The notes beneath the pieces were generated by a model. It was not told where the DNA came from and did not search any database. It saw only the letters and a list, made by a program, of their open reading frames with translations. DNA of 64,000 nt from CBDCWA01 sp965223255 (GTDB taxonomy: Bacteria; Pseudomonadota; Alphaproteobacteria; Rhizobiales; Hyphomicrobiaceae). Made by a program: the position numbers and the translations under genes. How positions within the stretch are numbered: the stretch's first letter is position 1; every line of letters begins with the position of its first letter. Shown piece after piece: positions 54,104-63,380 of the stretch. The stretch is taken from contig CBDCWA010000002.1 in NCBI GenBank assembly GCA_965223255.1, forward strand, positions 496,001 through 560,000, in the 5' to 3' direction.

Positions 54104-54508
54104 ATGAATAAGAGAATCGGTTTGATCCTGGCGATTATTTGCGTCCCGCATGTTGGGGCACAATCTGCCGGTGCTGATCCCAAGGACATCGCTTCCGGTA
54201 AGTGGCACGGGCCGGGCTACGTTTCACTAAAATCGGGCAAAAAGATCTTTGTCCAATGCGTCGTCGAATACAAAAAGAAAACACCGACCATTCTTGGCTT
54301 TGAGGCAGTATGCGCGACCAATGCGGTGCGAATTTCCCAAAGCGGTAAACTCGTTCGAAGCAAGCCTGCGGTATATTTCGGTTATGTTTACAACGCTGAA
54401 TATGATGTCCGTGGTCTGGTTTCAGTCGAGGACAAAGGCGCGCGCCAGATCGTCAATATCAAAGCCAAGCATGGTGCTGGCCGTATCGTTCTCACACGAC
54501 GGCAATGA
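54104..54508 (+). CDS. small secreted protein of unknown function
   Basis: 134 aa. A signal peptide (NKRIGLILAIICVPHVGA) leads to a mature domain of about 110 residues with two Cys (VQCVVEYKKK, FEAVCATNAVRIS) that could form a disulfide, and a beta-rich, basic C-terminus (GRIVLTRRQ). AGGAGC precedes the ATG closely. No family is recognised; the layout suggests a periplasmic beta-barrel or lipocalin-like domain. Its stop codon lies in a 19-bp tandem duplication. Confidence 0.6.
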   Translation: MNKRIGLILAIICVPHVGAQSAGADPKDIASGKWHGPGYVSLKSGKKIFVQCVVEYKKKTPTILGFEAVCATNAVRISQSGKLVRSKPAVYFGYVYNAEYDVRGLVSVEDKGARQIVNIKAKHGAGRIVLTRRQ

Positions 54509-54541
54509 GTATTGGTCCCAAGAATGAGTATTGGTCCCAAG
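54504..54541 (+). repeat. perfect 19-bp tandem duplication at a stop codon
   Basis: AATGAGTATTGGTCCCAAG occurs twice in a row (54504-54522, 54523-54541). The first copy contains the TGA that ends the small secreted protein. It lies between convergent genes and is likely a replication-slippage product. Confidence 0.85.
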
Positions 54542-54555
54542 GTCGTTAGTGCGCC

Positions 54556-55866
54556 CTAAGCGCTGTCTCGGTCGATGGCCGTGTCAACCCAGTGTGCGAT
54601 TGCAAGCGTGCGGTCATCACTGTGCTGCGGACCGATGACCTGGATCGACACCGGTAGACCGTTTGGGCCGTCACAAACTGGTATATTAACAACAGGTGTG
54701 TACATCTGGGTCCACAAGCGCGCGAAGTTGGCTGTTCGAACCTCCGCCAGCCCGATCGGTGCCTCCCCCAACAGACTTGGCGAAATGAAAGCATCATAAT
54801 CGGAAATCAGGGTCGCCATCTCCCGGCGCGCATTATTGAGCCGCTGGCGCGCGCCATTATAGTCTTCCACCGTCAAACCTCGTACGAATTCGGCGCGTTC
54901 TCTATTGTGCGCGTTGAACGCCTCCAGGTGATCGCGTAATTCATCCTTGAGCGCCAAGGTTGCTTCCCAGCCGTTGACGATTGAAAAGTCGGGGACGATT
55001 TCGGTGAACAGCGACGGCAGGTCAACATCGACAACGTCAGCCCCCGCGCGTTCTATGCCGTCTATGGCATGTGCCATGGCCGTTTCCGTCGCCGGCTCGA
55101 CATCCCGCCATTGATTTGTACGCACGATACCGATACGCAAGCTGGCCTCCCCCACCGGCGAATGCTTGTTGGCACCCGTTTGCACATGTCGCAACAGGAT
55201 GAGATCTTCGAGGCTGCGTGCAAACAAGCCGATCGTGTCGATCGACGGTTTGCAGTGGCGAAATCCGCCGCGGTCGATACCATCGAGGCTGGCCTTGTAG
55301 CCGTAGACGCCGCAATTGGCTGCTGGACCGACAACCGATCCACCAGTTTGGGACCCATTGGCCAGCGGGATCATGAAATCGGCAACCGCTGCTGCCGAGC
55401 CGGAAGAAGATACGCCTGGCGTACGCTTGGGATCGTGCGGATTGGTTGTTTGGCGCGGCTGTGAGCAGGCGAACTCGGTCGTCAACGTTTTTCCGATAAT
55501 CAGGAGGCCTGCGGCGCGAACTTGCGCAACGCATTTGGAGTCAACACCGCTTTCCAAGCCTTGATAGGGTGGGAAGCCGTGCCCTGTCGGCATGTCTTTG
55601 GTATCGAAAATGTCTTTGATACCGATCGGAATGCCGTGCAGCGGGCTGCGCCTAGGCGACGCATCGAGGGCTTGAGCCTGCTCAATTGCCGATTTGGGAT
55701 CGAGGTAGTCCCAGGCCTGGACGACTGGCTCGCGCGCTTCGATTCGCGCCAGGCAGTCGCGGACCAGACGTTCAGCATTGATTTCGCCGGCCTCCAATTT
55801 ACGCGCGGCTGCAGCCGCTGTAAGTGTATTGAGGCCCTGGGGACCTAAGGATCGTAAGTCTGCCAT
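54556..55866 (-). CDS. amidase signature family hydrolase
   Basis: 436 aa. The Ser-cisSer-Lys triad is recognisable. Lys lies in LHGIPIGIKDIFDTKDMPTGHG, the cis-Ser in PGVSSSGSAAAVADF and the nucleophile Ser in NGSQTGGSVVGPAANCGVYGYK. The N-terminus (LNTLTAAAAARKLEAGEINAERLVRDCLARI) is also typical. It is related to GatA, but with no gatB or gatC beside it is more likely a catabolic amidase. Substrate unknown. Single gene, convergent with the secreted-protein gene. Confidence 0.9.
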   Translation of the reverse strand: MADLRSLGPQGLNTLTAAAAARKLEAGEINAERLVRDCLARIEAREPVVQAWDYLDPKSAIEQAQALDASPRRSPLHGIPIGIKDIFDTKDMPTGHGFPPYQGLESGVDSKCVAQVRAAGLLIIGKTLTTEFACSQPRQTTNPHDPKRTPGVSSSGSAAAVADFMIPLANGSQTGGSVVGPAANCGVYGYKASLDGIDRGGFRHCKPSIDTIGLFARSLEDLILLRHVQTGANKHSPVGEASLRIGIVRTNQWRDVEPATETAMAHAIDGIERAGADVVDVDLPSLFTEIVPDFSIVNGWEATLALKDELRDHLEAFNAHNRERAEFVRGLTVEDYNGARQRLNNARREMATLISDYDAFISPSLLGEAPIGLAEVRTANFARLWTQMYTPVVNIPVCDGPNGLPVSIQVIGPQHSDDRTLAIAHWVDTAIDRDSA

Positions 55867-56100
55867 TGTCTACCGTCTCGGATTGCAAAGAGGGCCTCGG
55901 ATTTGAAGTTTGAGCGATGGGCCGAATGCATGCCATGCTGTATGGGCCCCCGTGCGACTATAGCGACAATGAGGAGCAAGTGGGAAGCTGGTCACCGCAA
56001 GTGCCACTCGAAAGTTCACGTTGGTTCAGCGCCCCTTTCTTCGCCCAGGGTGTCATCTTATAAGAGTTAATGGGCCAAAACGCCAAGGGAGCATATGACA

Positions 56101-56301
56101 ATGGAAGCCCTGCAGACGCTCGCCGGCTTTGCATGCGTGTTTCTGATCGTCGGCGGTTTGTTCAATAAAGCCTGGCGATTCCAGCTTTACGGTCTGGGCA
56201 TCGTCATGATGTTGATATTCTATCTAATTCATCAACATCGCATGGCACATGACCCGGCTTATCGAAATCTCGTTGAGGAGGCCGATAAGAAAAAACGCTA
56301 G
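56101..56301 (+). CDS. small membrane protein of unknown function
   Basis: 66 aa with two hydrophobic helices: LAGFACVFLIVGGLFNKA (about 8-25) and LYGLGIVMMLIFYLIHQ (about 30-46). The end is hydrophilic and basic (EEADKKKR). AAGGGAG lies 9 bases before ATG 56101; an ATG six bases earlier is too close to that site. No family is recognised. It is a single gene upstream of the PBP gene, separated by the CtrA-like site. Confidence 0.55.
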   Translation: MEALQTLAGFACVFLIVGGLFNKAWRFQLYGLGIVMMLIFYLIHQHRMAHDPAYRNLVEEADKKKR

Positions 56302-56353
56302 AGCAGGTCTACGCCCGTCGCCCGGCCTGCTCCGGAAACTGCAACCGCGAAAC

Positions 56354-56369
56354 TTAACACGAAATTAAC
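56354..56369 (+). promoter_or_regulatory. CtrA-type binding site upstream of the PBP gene
   Basis: TTAA-N7-TTAAC, an exact CtrA consensus, 53 bp before the GTG and 80 bp before the ATG candidate start of the class A PBP gene. In Caulobacter CtrA controls many envelope and division genes from such sites. Direct control here is inferred. Confidence 0.55.
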
Positions 56370-56448
56370 GCAGCCCCTGTAAAACTATCGGATCTATTAG
56401 CGCCTTATTCACCTAATTGCGGTGTCACTTGGCCGAAAGCGGGTTGCC

Positions 56449-58605
56449 ATGTGGTTTCCAAAGCGACGACGCGACATCTATGACCAGTTCCGAAGTGGTG
56501 ATTTTGGCGCGCCGGATGATCTCCATCCATATTATCGCATATCCCGATTTGCAAAACTTCCGCGCGTATATCGCTATTCGTACTATGCGATACGCGACAT
56601 GATGGCGATTGTCGTCGCTGGTACTCTTCTCGCCTTTGTCTATTTCACCATTTCTTTGCAGCATCCAATGAAGGCTGCGATGGCTGGCGGCACGCCGATC
56701 ATCCGCATTCTCGACAAGCACGGCGAAGTAGTGTCGGAACGCGGCAAGCGCCATGCATACATGCCGATCAAGCTGCTTCCCAAGCACGTGATCGACGCAG
56801 TTGTGGCAACTGAGGACCGTCGGTTCTACCGCCATTGGGGCGTCGACCCGGTCGGTATGTTTCGAGCCGCATTGGCGAACCTGCGTGCCGCCGGCTATCA
56901 TCAGGGCGGCTCTACTTTGACACAGCAGCTTGCCAAGAATCTCTACTTGTCATCGGAGCGTACGCTGCGGCGCAAATTTGAAGAGATTTTACTGGCATTC
57001 TGGCTGGAGCTCAGGCTGACCAAGTCAGACATCCTCGAGCTTTATCTCAATCGCGTATACTTTGGTGCCGGTGCTTATGGCATCGAATCTGCCGCCCAAC
57101 GGTATTTCGGAAAGTCGGCCAGAGAGCTGTCGGTGCCAGAAGCCGCACTGCTGGCCGGCCTACTTAAAGCGCCATCAAAATATTCCCCCATCACGAGCCC
57201 AGGTGTTGCCAGAACGCGCGCCCGTGTCGTCTTGGCGCAAATGCAAGCCATCGGGGCTATAAGCGCGGCAACCGCCGAGGCCGGCAGACGCCAAAGTCTG
57301 CAATTCCGCAAGCCTGCCCGCCGTCGCCAACACAAAGGTTTTGAGTACGTGGTCGACTATGTTCAAGAGCGCTTGCCACAGTTGTCCGGGCTGAAGCAGG
57401 CTGAGGTCATTGTTGAAACAACGATCGACGCCAAAATTCAGAGACATGCATACCGCTCCATTGCGGCACGCCTCGCAGCAGGTGGCAAACGGACGAAAGA
57501 ACTGCAGGCTGCAGCGATAGTTTTGGATATGGATGGCGGCATAGCGGCACTGGTCGGTGGTCGGGCTTACTCAAAAAGCCAATACAACCGGGCAACACAG
57601 GCCATGCGTCAGCCGGGATCAGCATTTAAGCCGATCGTCTATTTGGCGGCTCTCGAGGCAGGGCTCACGCCCAACAAGCGAATTAATGGGCTTCCAATCA
57701 GCGTCGGCAAATGGCGGCCAAAAAATCATAACAACAGCTATGACAAGAGACTGACCTTGCGCCAGGCGTTGGCCAAGTCCAGCAATACTGCTTCGGTACG
57801 CGTGTTCCGTCATACCGGTGCAAAGCGGGTGCATGCTGTCGCCCGCCGTCTTGGGATAAGGACACCATTGCATGATCAGGCATCTCTGGCGCTTGGTACT
57901 GCGGAAGTAAAGCTCATCTCCTTGACGGCGGCCTATGCGCATTTTGCCAACGGCGGCGCGGCCATCCGGCCGCATATAATCCGGCGTGTGCGTGTCACAA
58001 ATGGCCGAATTCTTTATGCGCGCAAGTCACCGCGCAAAGGCCGCGTGATCAAGCGGCGCCATGTTGCGGCCATCAATAGCATGTTGCGTTCTGCACTGAG
58101 GCACGGCACCGGCAAGCGCGCGCACTTTGCCGGTCACCAGATTGCTGGCAAGACCGGCACAACGCAGAGCTTTCGCGACGCATGGTTCGTTGGATATAGC
58201 GCCCACCTCGTTGCCGGCATTTGGCTTGGTAACGACAATAACCAACCGACAGATCGCATAGTCGGCGGCTCGGTTCCTGCCGCGATCTGGCGCCAGATCA
58301 TGCAGACAGCACATCGGCAACGAAAAGCTCGACCGCTGCCGACATGGCGCAAACCGCAATGGTTGAGACCGCGGCGAAAGACTGTGCCGAAAACGAGTGC
58401 GCCAAAGCCGGTCCCGCGTCTTGCTGGTCGGTCGCGTGCCGAAACCCGGCCGGCCCAATCCCAAAGGCGTCGCCAGAGCCCATCGCATGTGCAAAATCGC
58501 GGCCTCAGCGTCGAAGATCTAATTGCCAGCGACAGGGCAGCCAAAAGCCGTAGCCCGGGCCGGTTTGCGCCAGATCATCGCATGGCACTCGGACGCGGTA
58601 GGTAA
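56449..58605 (+). CDS. class A penicillin-binding protein (glycosyltransferase/transpeptidase)
   Basis: About 718 aa bifunctional peptidoglycan synthase. One membrane helix (MMAIVVAGTLLAFVYFTISL) is followed by the GT51 domain with VVATEDRRFYRHWGVDPVG (catalytic Glu), GGSTLTQQLAKNLYL, and LELYLNRVYFGAGAYGIESAA. The transpeptidase domain has the SxxK serine in QPGSAFKPIVYLAAL, SxN in SSNTASVR and KTG in AGKTGTTQSFRDAWFVGY. The tail (about 100 residues) is basic and Pro/Arg-rich. GTG 56422 is an alternative start. It lacks the OB-like insert of large PBP1A. Confidence 0.92.
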   Translation: MWFPKRRRDIYDQFRSGDFGAPDDLHPYYRISRFAKLPRVYRYSYYAIRDMMAIVVAGTLLAFVYFTISLQHPMKAAMAGGTPIIRILDKHGEVVSERGKRHAYMPIKLLPKHVIDAVVATEDRRFYRHWGVDPVGMFRAALANLRAAGYHQGGSTLTQQLAKNLYLSSERTLRRKFEEILLAFWLELRLTKSDILELYLNRVYFGAGAYGIESAAQRYFGKSARELSVPEAALLAGLLKAPSKYSPITSPGVARTRARVVLAQMQAIGAISAATAEAGRRQSLQFRKPARRRQHKGFEYVVDYVQERLPQLSGLKQAEVIVETTIDAKIQRHAYRSIAARLAAGGKRTKELQAAAIVLDMDGGIAALVGGRAYSKSQYNRATQAMRQPGSAFKPIVYLAALEAGLTPNKRINGLPISVGKWRPKNHNNSYDKRLTLRQALAKSSNTASVRVFRHTGAKRVHAVARRLGIRTPLHDQASLALGTAEVKLISLTAAYAHFANGGAAIRPHIIRRVRVTNGRILYARKSPRKGRVIKRRHVAAINSMLRSALRHGTGKRAHFAGHQIAGKTGTTQSFRDAWFVGYSAHLVAGIWLGNDNNQPTDRIVGGSVPAAIWRQIMQTAHRQRKARPLPTWRKPQWLRPRRKTVPKTSAPKPVPRLAGRSRAETRPAQSQRRRQSPSHVQNRGLSVEDLIASDRAAKSRSPGRFAPDHRMALGRGR

Positions 58606-58763
58606 ATCATCGCGCGCGAGGAATGAGTCCTCTCGCCGAGCCAGACTTAACGCAGTCAGCTCCAATGCCAACAGAATCGCGCATAGTCAGATGATGCGTG
58701 AGCGCGTGTCATTGCTGCATGTCAGAGGTTAATGGCAGTCCCGAGCACTTATAGCACCGGCAG

Positions 58764-59510
58764 TCACTCTATGTAGCGATGTAACTCCATGCCATAGACA
58801 TCCAGCCAGGCTTTCGCCTCATCGCAGCGAGGCATCGTCTGGCGCACCAGCTTCCAAAATCGGGGGCCGTGGTTCATTTCTGCCAAATGCGCGACTTCGT
58901 GCGCGGCGACATAATCCAACACAAACGGTGGAGCCAGGATCAGACGCCACGAAAAGGAAAGTGACCCTTTCGACGAGCACGAGCCCCATCGGGTGGACGG
59001 ATCACGCAGTGTAAGCCTGCAGGCTCGCAGGCCCAGATATTGCGAGTGCCATTGTACCCGCGCATCGAGATCCAGCCGCGCTTGATCGATCAGCCAACGC
59101 ATAAGACGGCGCGGACCGTTTTCATCCGTACCGGCTACAATCAGCTGAGGCATTCCGTCGACGGGTTGAACCCGATTGACGATACCCTCGCCCCGCCTTT
59201 GTTTATGATTGAAGCCCACCCGGTGCAGTTCACCTCTGAAAGGTACCTCTACACCATCTGCAATATGGACTGGCTGCGGCACCGCGCGCAGGTGTTTTCG
59301 TAACCATTCGATATTCGAAGTTAAGAAATTGCTGACCTGCCCGAGATCACCTTGCGGCGGCAATGTTATGATCACGGCACGCCGTGTTCTGCTGACACGC
59401 AGCGTCATACGCCGCGCCTTGGGGTGCCGCCGCACTTCCACCGGCGCGTGAACGCCCCCAACCTCCAGTTGTTCCACGGCAGCTGCCATGGATCGCTGAG
59501 CTCGCCTCAT
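58764..59510 (-). CDS. YgjP-like M48-type metallopeptidase domain protein (DUF45)
   Basis: 248 aa. The zinc motif is HEVAH at 204-208 (AAHEVAHLAEMNHGPRFWKLV), with a third ligand His nearby, and the RWGSCSSKGSLSFSWRLILAPPFVLDYV block is the YgjP/UPF signature. The N-terminal part has VRRHPKARRMTLRVSR. Relatives are predicted metallopeptidases, with few confirmed substrates. ATG 59510 follows GAGG at 6 bases; a GTG at 59540 adds ten residues. Single gene. Confidence 0.88.
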   Translation of the reverse strand: MRRAQRSMAAAVEQLEVGGVHAPVEVRRHPKARRMTLRVSRTRRAVIITLPPQGDLGQVSNFLTSNIEWLRKHLRAVPQPVHIADGVEVPFRGELHRVGFNHKQRRGEGIVNRVQPVDGMPQLIVAGTDENGPRRLMRWLIDQARLDLDARVQWHSQYLGLRACRLTLRDPSTRWGSCSSKGSLSFSWRLILAPPFVLDYVAAHEVAHLAEMNHGPRFWKLVRQTMPRCDEAKAWLDVYGMELHRYIE

Positions 59511-59811
59511 TCCGGGCCTCACGAAAATACGATCGAACACAACGGATCAAATCAGCTTAGCGCGATTGTTACCCCCGCAGCGCATTTGCTTAGACACCAA
59601 AACTCAGAAAATGATTCGCCTGAAGCAATAAGCCGATAAGTGCCAGATACATCGAGTTGATGATCTACACCAGCTAAAAACGGCAAAGCTGCGTCGTGCG
59701 CCGACCACTGTTGCACACACGCGTCAGCAACCGCACGTGCGCGCCCTAATACCGATTGTGATCAAAATTGGCGCGGGTTGCATTGTGAAAGCAGTTTGTA
59801 CCGGATCGTAG

Positions 59812-60423
59812 TTACAACCGCGCCTTAAGCTTGGCCGCCAAATCCTTTGGCGAAATGCGATGCGTGAAGTGGCCGACATAGCGCCCTTTGGCATCCATGA
59901 GATAGAGAATCGATGTGTGATCAACGGTATAAGCGCCCGGGCTTTCCTTGTTCTGGACTTTACGAAAATAGACTTTGTAGGTTTTGGCCATGGCTTTGAC
60001 TTCTGCCTGTGTTCCAGTCAGGCCGACAAAGCTCGGATGGAAGTTGGACAGGTATCTCTTGAGAGCCTTTGGAGTGTCCCGTTCCGGATCGACAGAAACG
60101 AAAATCGGCGTCAGGCGTTGGCTTTTGGCGCCGATCCTCTCCAAGGCTTCGGTTACCACCTGCAGTGTCGAGGGACAGATGTCGGGACAGTATAGAAAAC
60201 CGAAAAAGACCAGCAGATATTTGCCGCGAAAATCCTTATCGGTCCGGATCTGTCCATTTTGATCTGTCAACTGAAATGGGCCGCCAATGCGCGCTGCACC
60301 TGTCGTAATGGGCATGCGCGTGAGCCCGGACAGTCGCTCTGAAAGCCCGCCGAACGCTAAAATCCCGACGCCTATGCCGATAATGAGGCCGATCACGACT
60401 AATGTTAAGGTTTTGATCGACAA
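59812..60423 (-). CDS. senC: SCO1/SenC copper chaperone
   Basis: 203 aa. One N-terminal membrane helix (TLTLVVIGLIIGIGVGILAFGG) anchors a periplasmic thioredoxin-like domain. Copper ligands are Cys79 and Cys83 in FLYCPDICPS and His169 in VDHTSIL. It delivers copper to the CuA site of cytochrome oxidase. A TTG start at 60423 with GAGGAG 7 bases upstream is better than the earlier ATG at 60489. It is divergent from regB, matching the known senC/prrC-regBA locus. Confidence 0.93.
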   Translation of the reverse strand: MSIKTLTLVVIGLIIGIGVGILAFGGLSERLSGLTRMPITTGAARIGGPFQLTDQNGQIRTDKDFRGKYLLVFFGFLYCPDICPSTLQVVTEALERIGAKSQRLTPIFVSVDPERDTPKALKRYLSNFHPSFVGLTGTQAEVKAMAKTYKVYFRKVQNKESPGAYTVDHTSILYLMDAKGRYVGHFTHRISPKDLAAKLKARL

Positions 60424-60547
60424 TCGATAACTCCTCTGCAAATTTTCAGAGCACGGGTACGATCGATTATTATATAAGATTAAGTGCATTTCTTTTCACC
60501 GGTAGCCAGCGCATCAATTGCCGCACGCATCGGACCGAGGAGCGAAA

Positions 60548-61960
60548 GTGGAAGCGAATTTTCGCGATAACAAAGGCCTAGTGATGGAGGCAGGCTCTAG
60601 CCGCCTGCGGCTTCAGACCAGCGTGCGCCTGCGCTGGTTTGCGGTGGCCGGCCAGTTGTTGACCGTGACGGTCGTGCATTTCGGATTAGGCTTTAGCCTG
60701 CCGATTGCGCTCTGTGTCGCCGTCATAGCGTTGTCCGCATGGGTCAATGTCTTTCTGACCATAAGCTATTCGCCCCGCCACCACCTATCATCAACATTTG
60801 CCGCCTGCTTGTTGGCCTACGATTTGTTGCAACTAGCGGCGCTGTTATACCTCACGGGCGGCATCGAAAACCCATTCGCTGTTTTATTGGTGGCTCCGGT
60901 CACTGTTTCGGCTGCAACTCTGCCCGCCCGCCACACGATGTGCCTCGGTGCCCTGGCATTTGCTGCCACGATGTTTTTGGTTTTTCACCACTACCCGTTA
61001 CCCTGGCTAGCTACAGAGACCGTGCGTATCCCACTGCTCTATAAGATTGGCCAATTAACAGCGGTTACGGCGTCGTTGTTGTTCCTGGGTCTTTACGCCT
61101 GGCGGCTTGCAAAAGAGGCGCGCCAGATGTCGGCGGCATTGTCGGCCACCGAATTGGTTCTGGCCCGTGAGCAACAATTGCATGCGCTTGACGGTCTGGC
61201 CGCGGCCGCTGCGCACGAATTGGGAACGCCACTTGCGACCATAGCGTTGGTCACCCGAGAGCTAGAGCGCGAACTCAAGCCCGACAGCCCTTATCGCGAA
61301 GATATTGAATTATTGCATAGTCAGGCATTGCGGTGCCGCGAGATATTGCAGAAGCTAACCAGCCGACCAAGCGAACAGGACCCGCTCTATGCAACAATAA
61401 GCCTTGAGCATCTGATTGAAGAAGCGGTTGCCGCATATCGTGTTTCTACAATTGCGATCGCCGTCGAATTGATTGGTCCACCAGCCGACGACCCGTCAAA
61501 TCCGCAGCCCAAGCCGCCAGTCGGCGAGCGTCGACCGGGCGTGATTTACGGGTTGGGAAATCTGATCGAGAATGCCGTTGATTTCGCCCGCAGCAAAGTG
61601 GAAATTGGGGCATCCTGGGATGAAGATTACATTTCGATTGTGATTGCGGATGACGGTCCGGGATTTCCACCAGGATTGATGGATTTGATTGGCGATCCTT
61701 ACGTTACGACACGCAGCGCCAGCAACCCGGCCGTGGCAAGCCGCAGGCGGGTTGGGCTCGGACTGGGCTTTTTTATTGCTAGAACCCTATTGGAGCGCTC
61801 CGGAGCTTCAATTTCTCTGGCCAATCGCCAGGCCCCTTCAACCGGAGCCTTGGTAACCATTACATGGCCGCGAGCAGCATTCGAGGGTCAACCAGCGGTT
61901 TGGCCGCCTAGGAACTTGACGCAGATGTCAGAACCACCGTCATTACAACCCGTAAAGTAA
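60548..61960 (+). CDS. regB: redox sensor histidine kinase RegB/PrrB/ActS
   Basis: 470 aa. Six hydrophobic spans are followed by a kinase domain. The quinone-sensing heptapeptide-type loop is GGIENPFAVLL, the H-box is AAAHELGTPLATIALVTREL, and a Cys in QALRCREILQKL is at the place of the RegB redox cysteine. N-box and G-boxes follow (GLGNLIENAVDFARSKV, IADDGPGFPPG, GLGLGFFIARTLLERSGA). GTG 60548 follows GAGGAG at 5 bases. It is divergent from senC and precedes regA by about 80 bp. Confidence 0.95.
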   Translation: MEANFRDNKGLVMEAGSSRLRLQTSVRLRWFAVAGQLLTVTVVHFGLGFSLPIALCVAVIALSAWVNVFLTISYSPRHHLSSTFAACLLAYDLLQLAALLYLTGGIENPFAVLLVAPVTVSAATLPARHTMCLGALAFAATMFLVFHHYPLPWLATETVRIPLLYKIGQLTAVTASLLFLGLYAWRLAKEARQMSAALSATELVLAREQQLHALDGLAAAAAHELGTPLATIALVTRELERELKPDSPYREDIELLHSQALRCREILQKLTSRPSEQDPLYATISLEHLIEEAVAAYRVSTIAIAVELIGPPADDPSNPQPKPPVGERRPGVIYGLGNLIENAVDFARSKVEIGASWDEDYISIVIADDGPGFPPGLMDLIGDPYVTTRSASNPAVASRRRVGLGLGFFIARTLLERSGASISLANRQAPSTGALVTITWPRAAFEGQPAVWPPRNLTQMSEPPSLQPVK

Positions 61961-62042
61961 ATTAAAAACCGGCACTGCACCCCTTTGTGATTTGGGACGT
62001 ATTACTATAATATGGCGCGCTTCAATTGGAGAATGTTTAGAA

Positions 62043-62609
62043 ATGACCGTCGAAGATTTAGCTTTTGACAAAGATGAGCTTCCAGAGGATGCCTCTTTGA
62101 TAATTGTCGATGACGACAAAGCGTTTCTGCACCGGCTTGGCCGTGCCATGGAAAACCGGGGTTTTGAGGTGAGAACCGGGAATTCTATTTCCGAGGGATT
62201 AAGCCTTATTCGCGAAAAAGCGCCGGCGTTTGCCGTTGTCGACCTCAGACTAGAGGACGGTAATGGACTGGATGTCATTGCCGAGCTCGCGCGCGCACGT
62301 GCAAATTCCCGGGCTGTTGTTTTGACTGGCTACGGCAACTTTGCGACCGCTGTATCGGCGGTCAAATTGGGTGCAGTAGATTATCTTGCAAAACCAGCCG
62401 ATGCAGATGACGTGACGGATGCGCTTCTCGCCCCGCCAAATGCCAAGGCGCCGCCGCCAGAAAATCCGATGTCTGCCGATCGCGTGCGCTGGGAACACAT
62501 TCAGCGCGTTTACGAATTGTGCAATCGCAACGTGTCCGAAACGGCCCGGCGCTTGAACATGCATCGGCGCACCTTGCAGCGTATTTTGGCCAAGCGGGCG
62601 CCGCGCTAG
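62043..62609 (+). CDS. regA: response regulator RegA/PrrA/ActR
   Basis: 188 aa. Receiver acidic residues IIVDDD, phosphorylation Asp67 in FAVVDLRLEDGNGLDV, and Lys in DYLAKPADADDV. A Pro-rich linker (PPNAKAPPPENP) precedes the Fis-type helix-turn-helix YELCNRNVSETARRLNMHRRTLQRILAKRAPR, which is nearly invariant in the family. The ATG 62043 follows GGAGAA. It activates genes for respiration, CO2 or N2 fixation and similar in redox response. Confidence 0.96.
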   Translation: MTVEDLAFDKDELPEDASLIIVDDDKAFLHRLGRAMENRGFEVRTGNSISEGLSLIREKAPAFAVVDLRLEDGNGLDVIAELARARANSRAVVLTGYGNFATAVSAVKLGAVDYLAKPADADDVTDALLAPPNAKAPPPENPMSADRVRWEHIQRVYELCNRNVSETARRLNMHRRTLQRILAKRAPR

Positions 62610-62631
62610 CGCGCCGACCGACGCGCAAAGC

Positions 62632-63117
62632 TTAGCCATTATTGCGTAGTATCTCCGGGTCCAGAGCCGACATGAGGCGAAAGCCTGCCGCGCGGGCAAA
62701 TCGCAGCGTGACAGCCTTTCGGCGGCCAGCCGCCAAGCGGTCTTCCGGCGCCTCGCGCAGGATTTCACCGCCATATTTGTCTGCCAATATAATACCGGCC
62801 GTCTCGGGCAGCACGTTGAGCGGAAAATCAGCATCGACCGCAAAAAACAACCGATCGCAAAACGCGTGATAGTCCTGCCATTTCGTATCGGCCCGAAAGT
62901 CGTTGAGGCTTGATTTGATCTCAATGATCCAGATATCGCCTTTGTTCGACAACGCCGCAATATCTGCACGCCGCCCATCGACCAGCGTGAACTCGCTAAA
63001 ACACGCAAAATCATGGGCCCTGAGGAGTCGGCTGGTGCCCCGCCTAATGGCCAGCGCGGCCGCCGACTGGCGCCCGTCGGCTAAGGCATCAGTCAGATCG
63101 GATCGGGGGTTTGACAT
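62632..63117 (-). CDS. mmcB: MmcB family DNA repair protein
   Basis: 161 aa. MmcB is a predicted PD-(D/E)xK-type nuclease protein of alphaproteobacteria, involved in DNA damage response in Caulobacter. The acidic/Lys triad region is SEFTLVDGRRADIAALS...IWIIEIKSSLNDFRADTKWQDY, followed by CDRLFFAVDADFPLNVLPETAGIILAD. It is convergent with regA with a short gap. No alphaproteobacterial SOS box (GTTC-N7-GTTC) is seen upstream; a different inverted repeat is (63152-63180). Confidence 0.88.
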   Translation of the reverse strand: MSNPRSDLTDALADGRQSAAALAIRRGTSRLLRAHDFACFSEFTLVDGRRADIAALSNKGDIWIIEIKSSLNDFRADTKWQDYHAFCDRLFFAVDADFPLNVLPETAGIILADKYGGEILREAPEDRLAAGRRKAVTLRFARAAGFRLMSALDPEILRNNG

Positions 63118-63151
63118 CACTTTGCCATCGGATTGCCATGACTGCTTTACA

Positions 63152-63180
63152 TGTAGTCACTTCCTGAAGAATTGACTACA
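63152..63180. promoter_or_regulatory. inverted repeat TGTAGTCA-N13-TGACTACA
   Basis: Perfect 8-bp arms with 13 bases between, about 35 bp upstream of mmcB. A dimeric regulator site is plausible. Confidence 0.45.
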
Positions 63181-63360
63181 GCAATAGGCCATTATGGGCG
63201 CGGACCGGCCGTTCCGGTACGCGGCTGGTGCGGGCGGGGCGCATCATGAACGGCAGCCACGGCGACTGGCCAGGAACTCGCAGTGCGGACCATACCTATT
63301 GATCGATTGAGGCCTATGTGTAGAGACCAGGGATGAGGAATGCAGCACCAACCTTGTAGA

Positions 63361-63380
63361 ATGCCTATATTAATAGGCAT
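63361..63380. promoter_or_regulatory. palindrome ATGCCTAT-ATTA-ATAGGCAT
   Basis: Perfect 8-bp arms around a 4-base A/T centre, about 110 bp upstream of the Lon-like gene. Shape and placing fit an operator. Confidence 0.45.
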
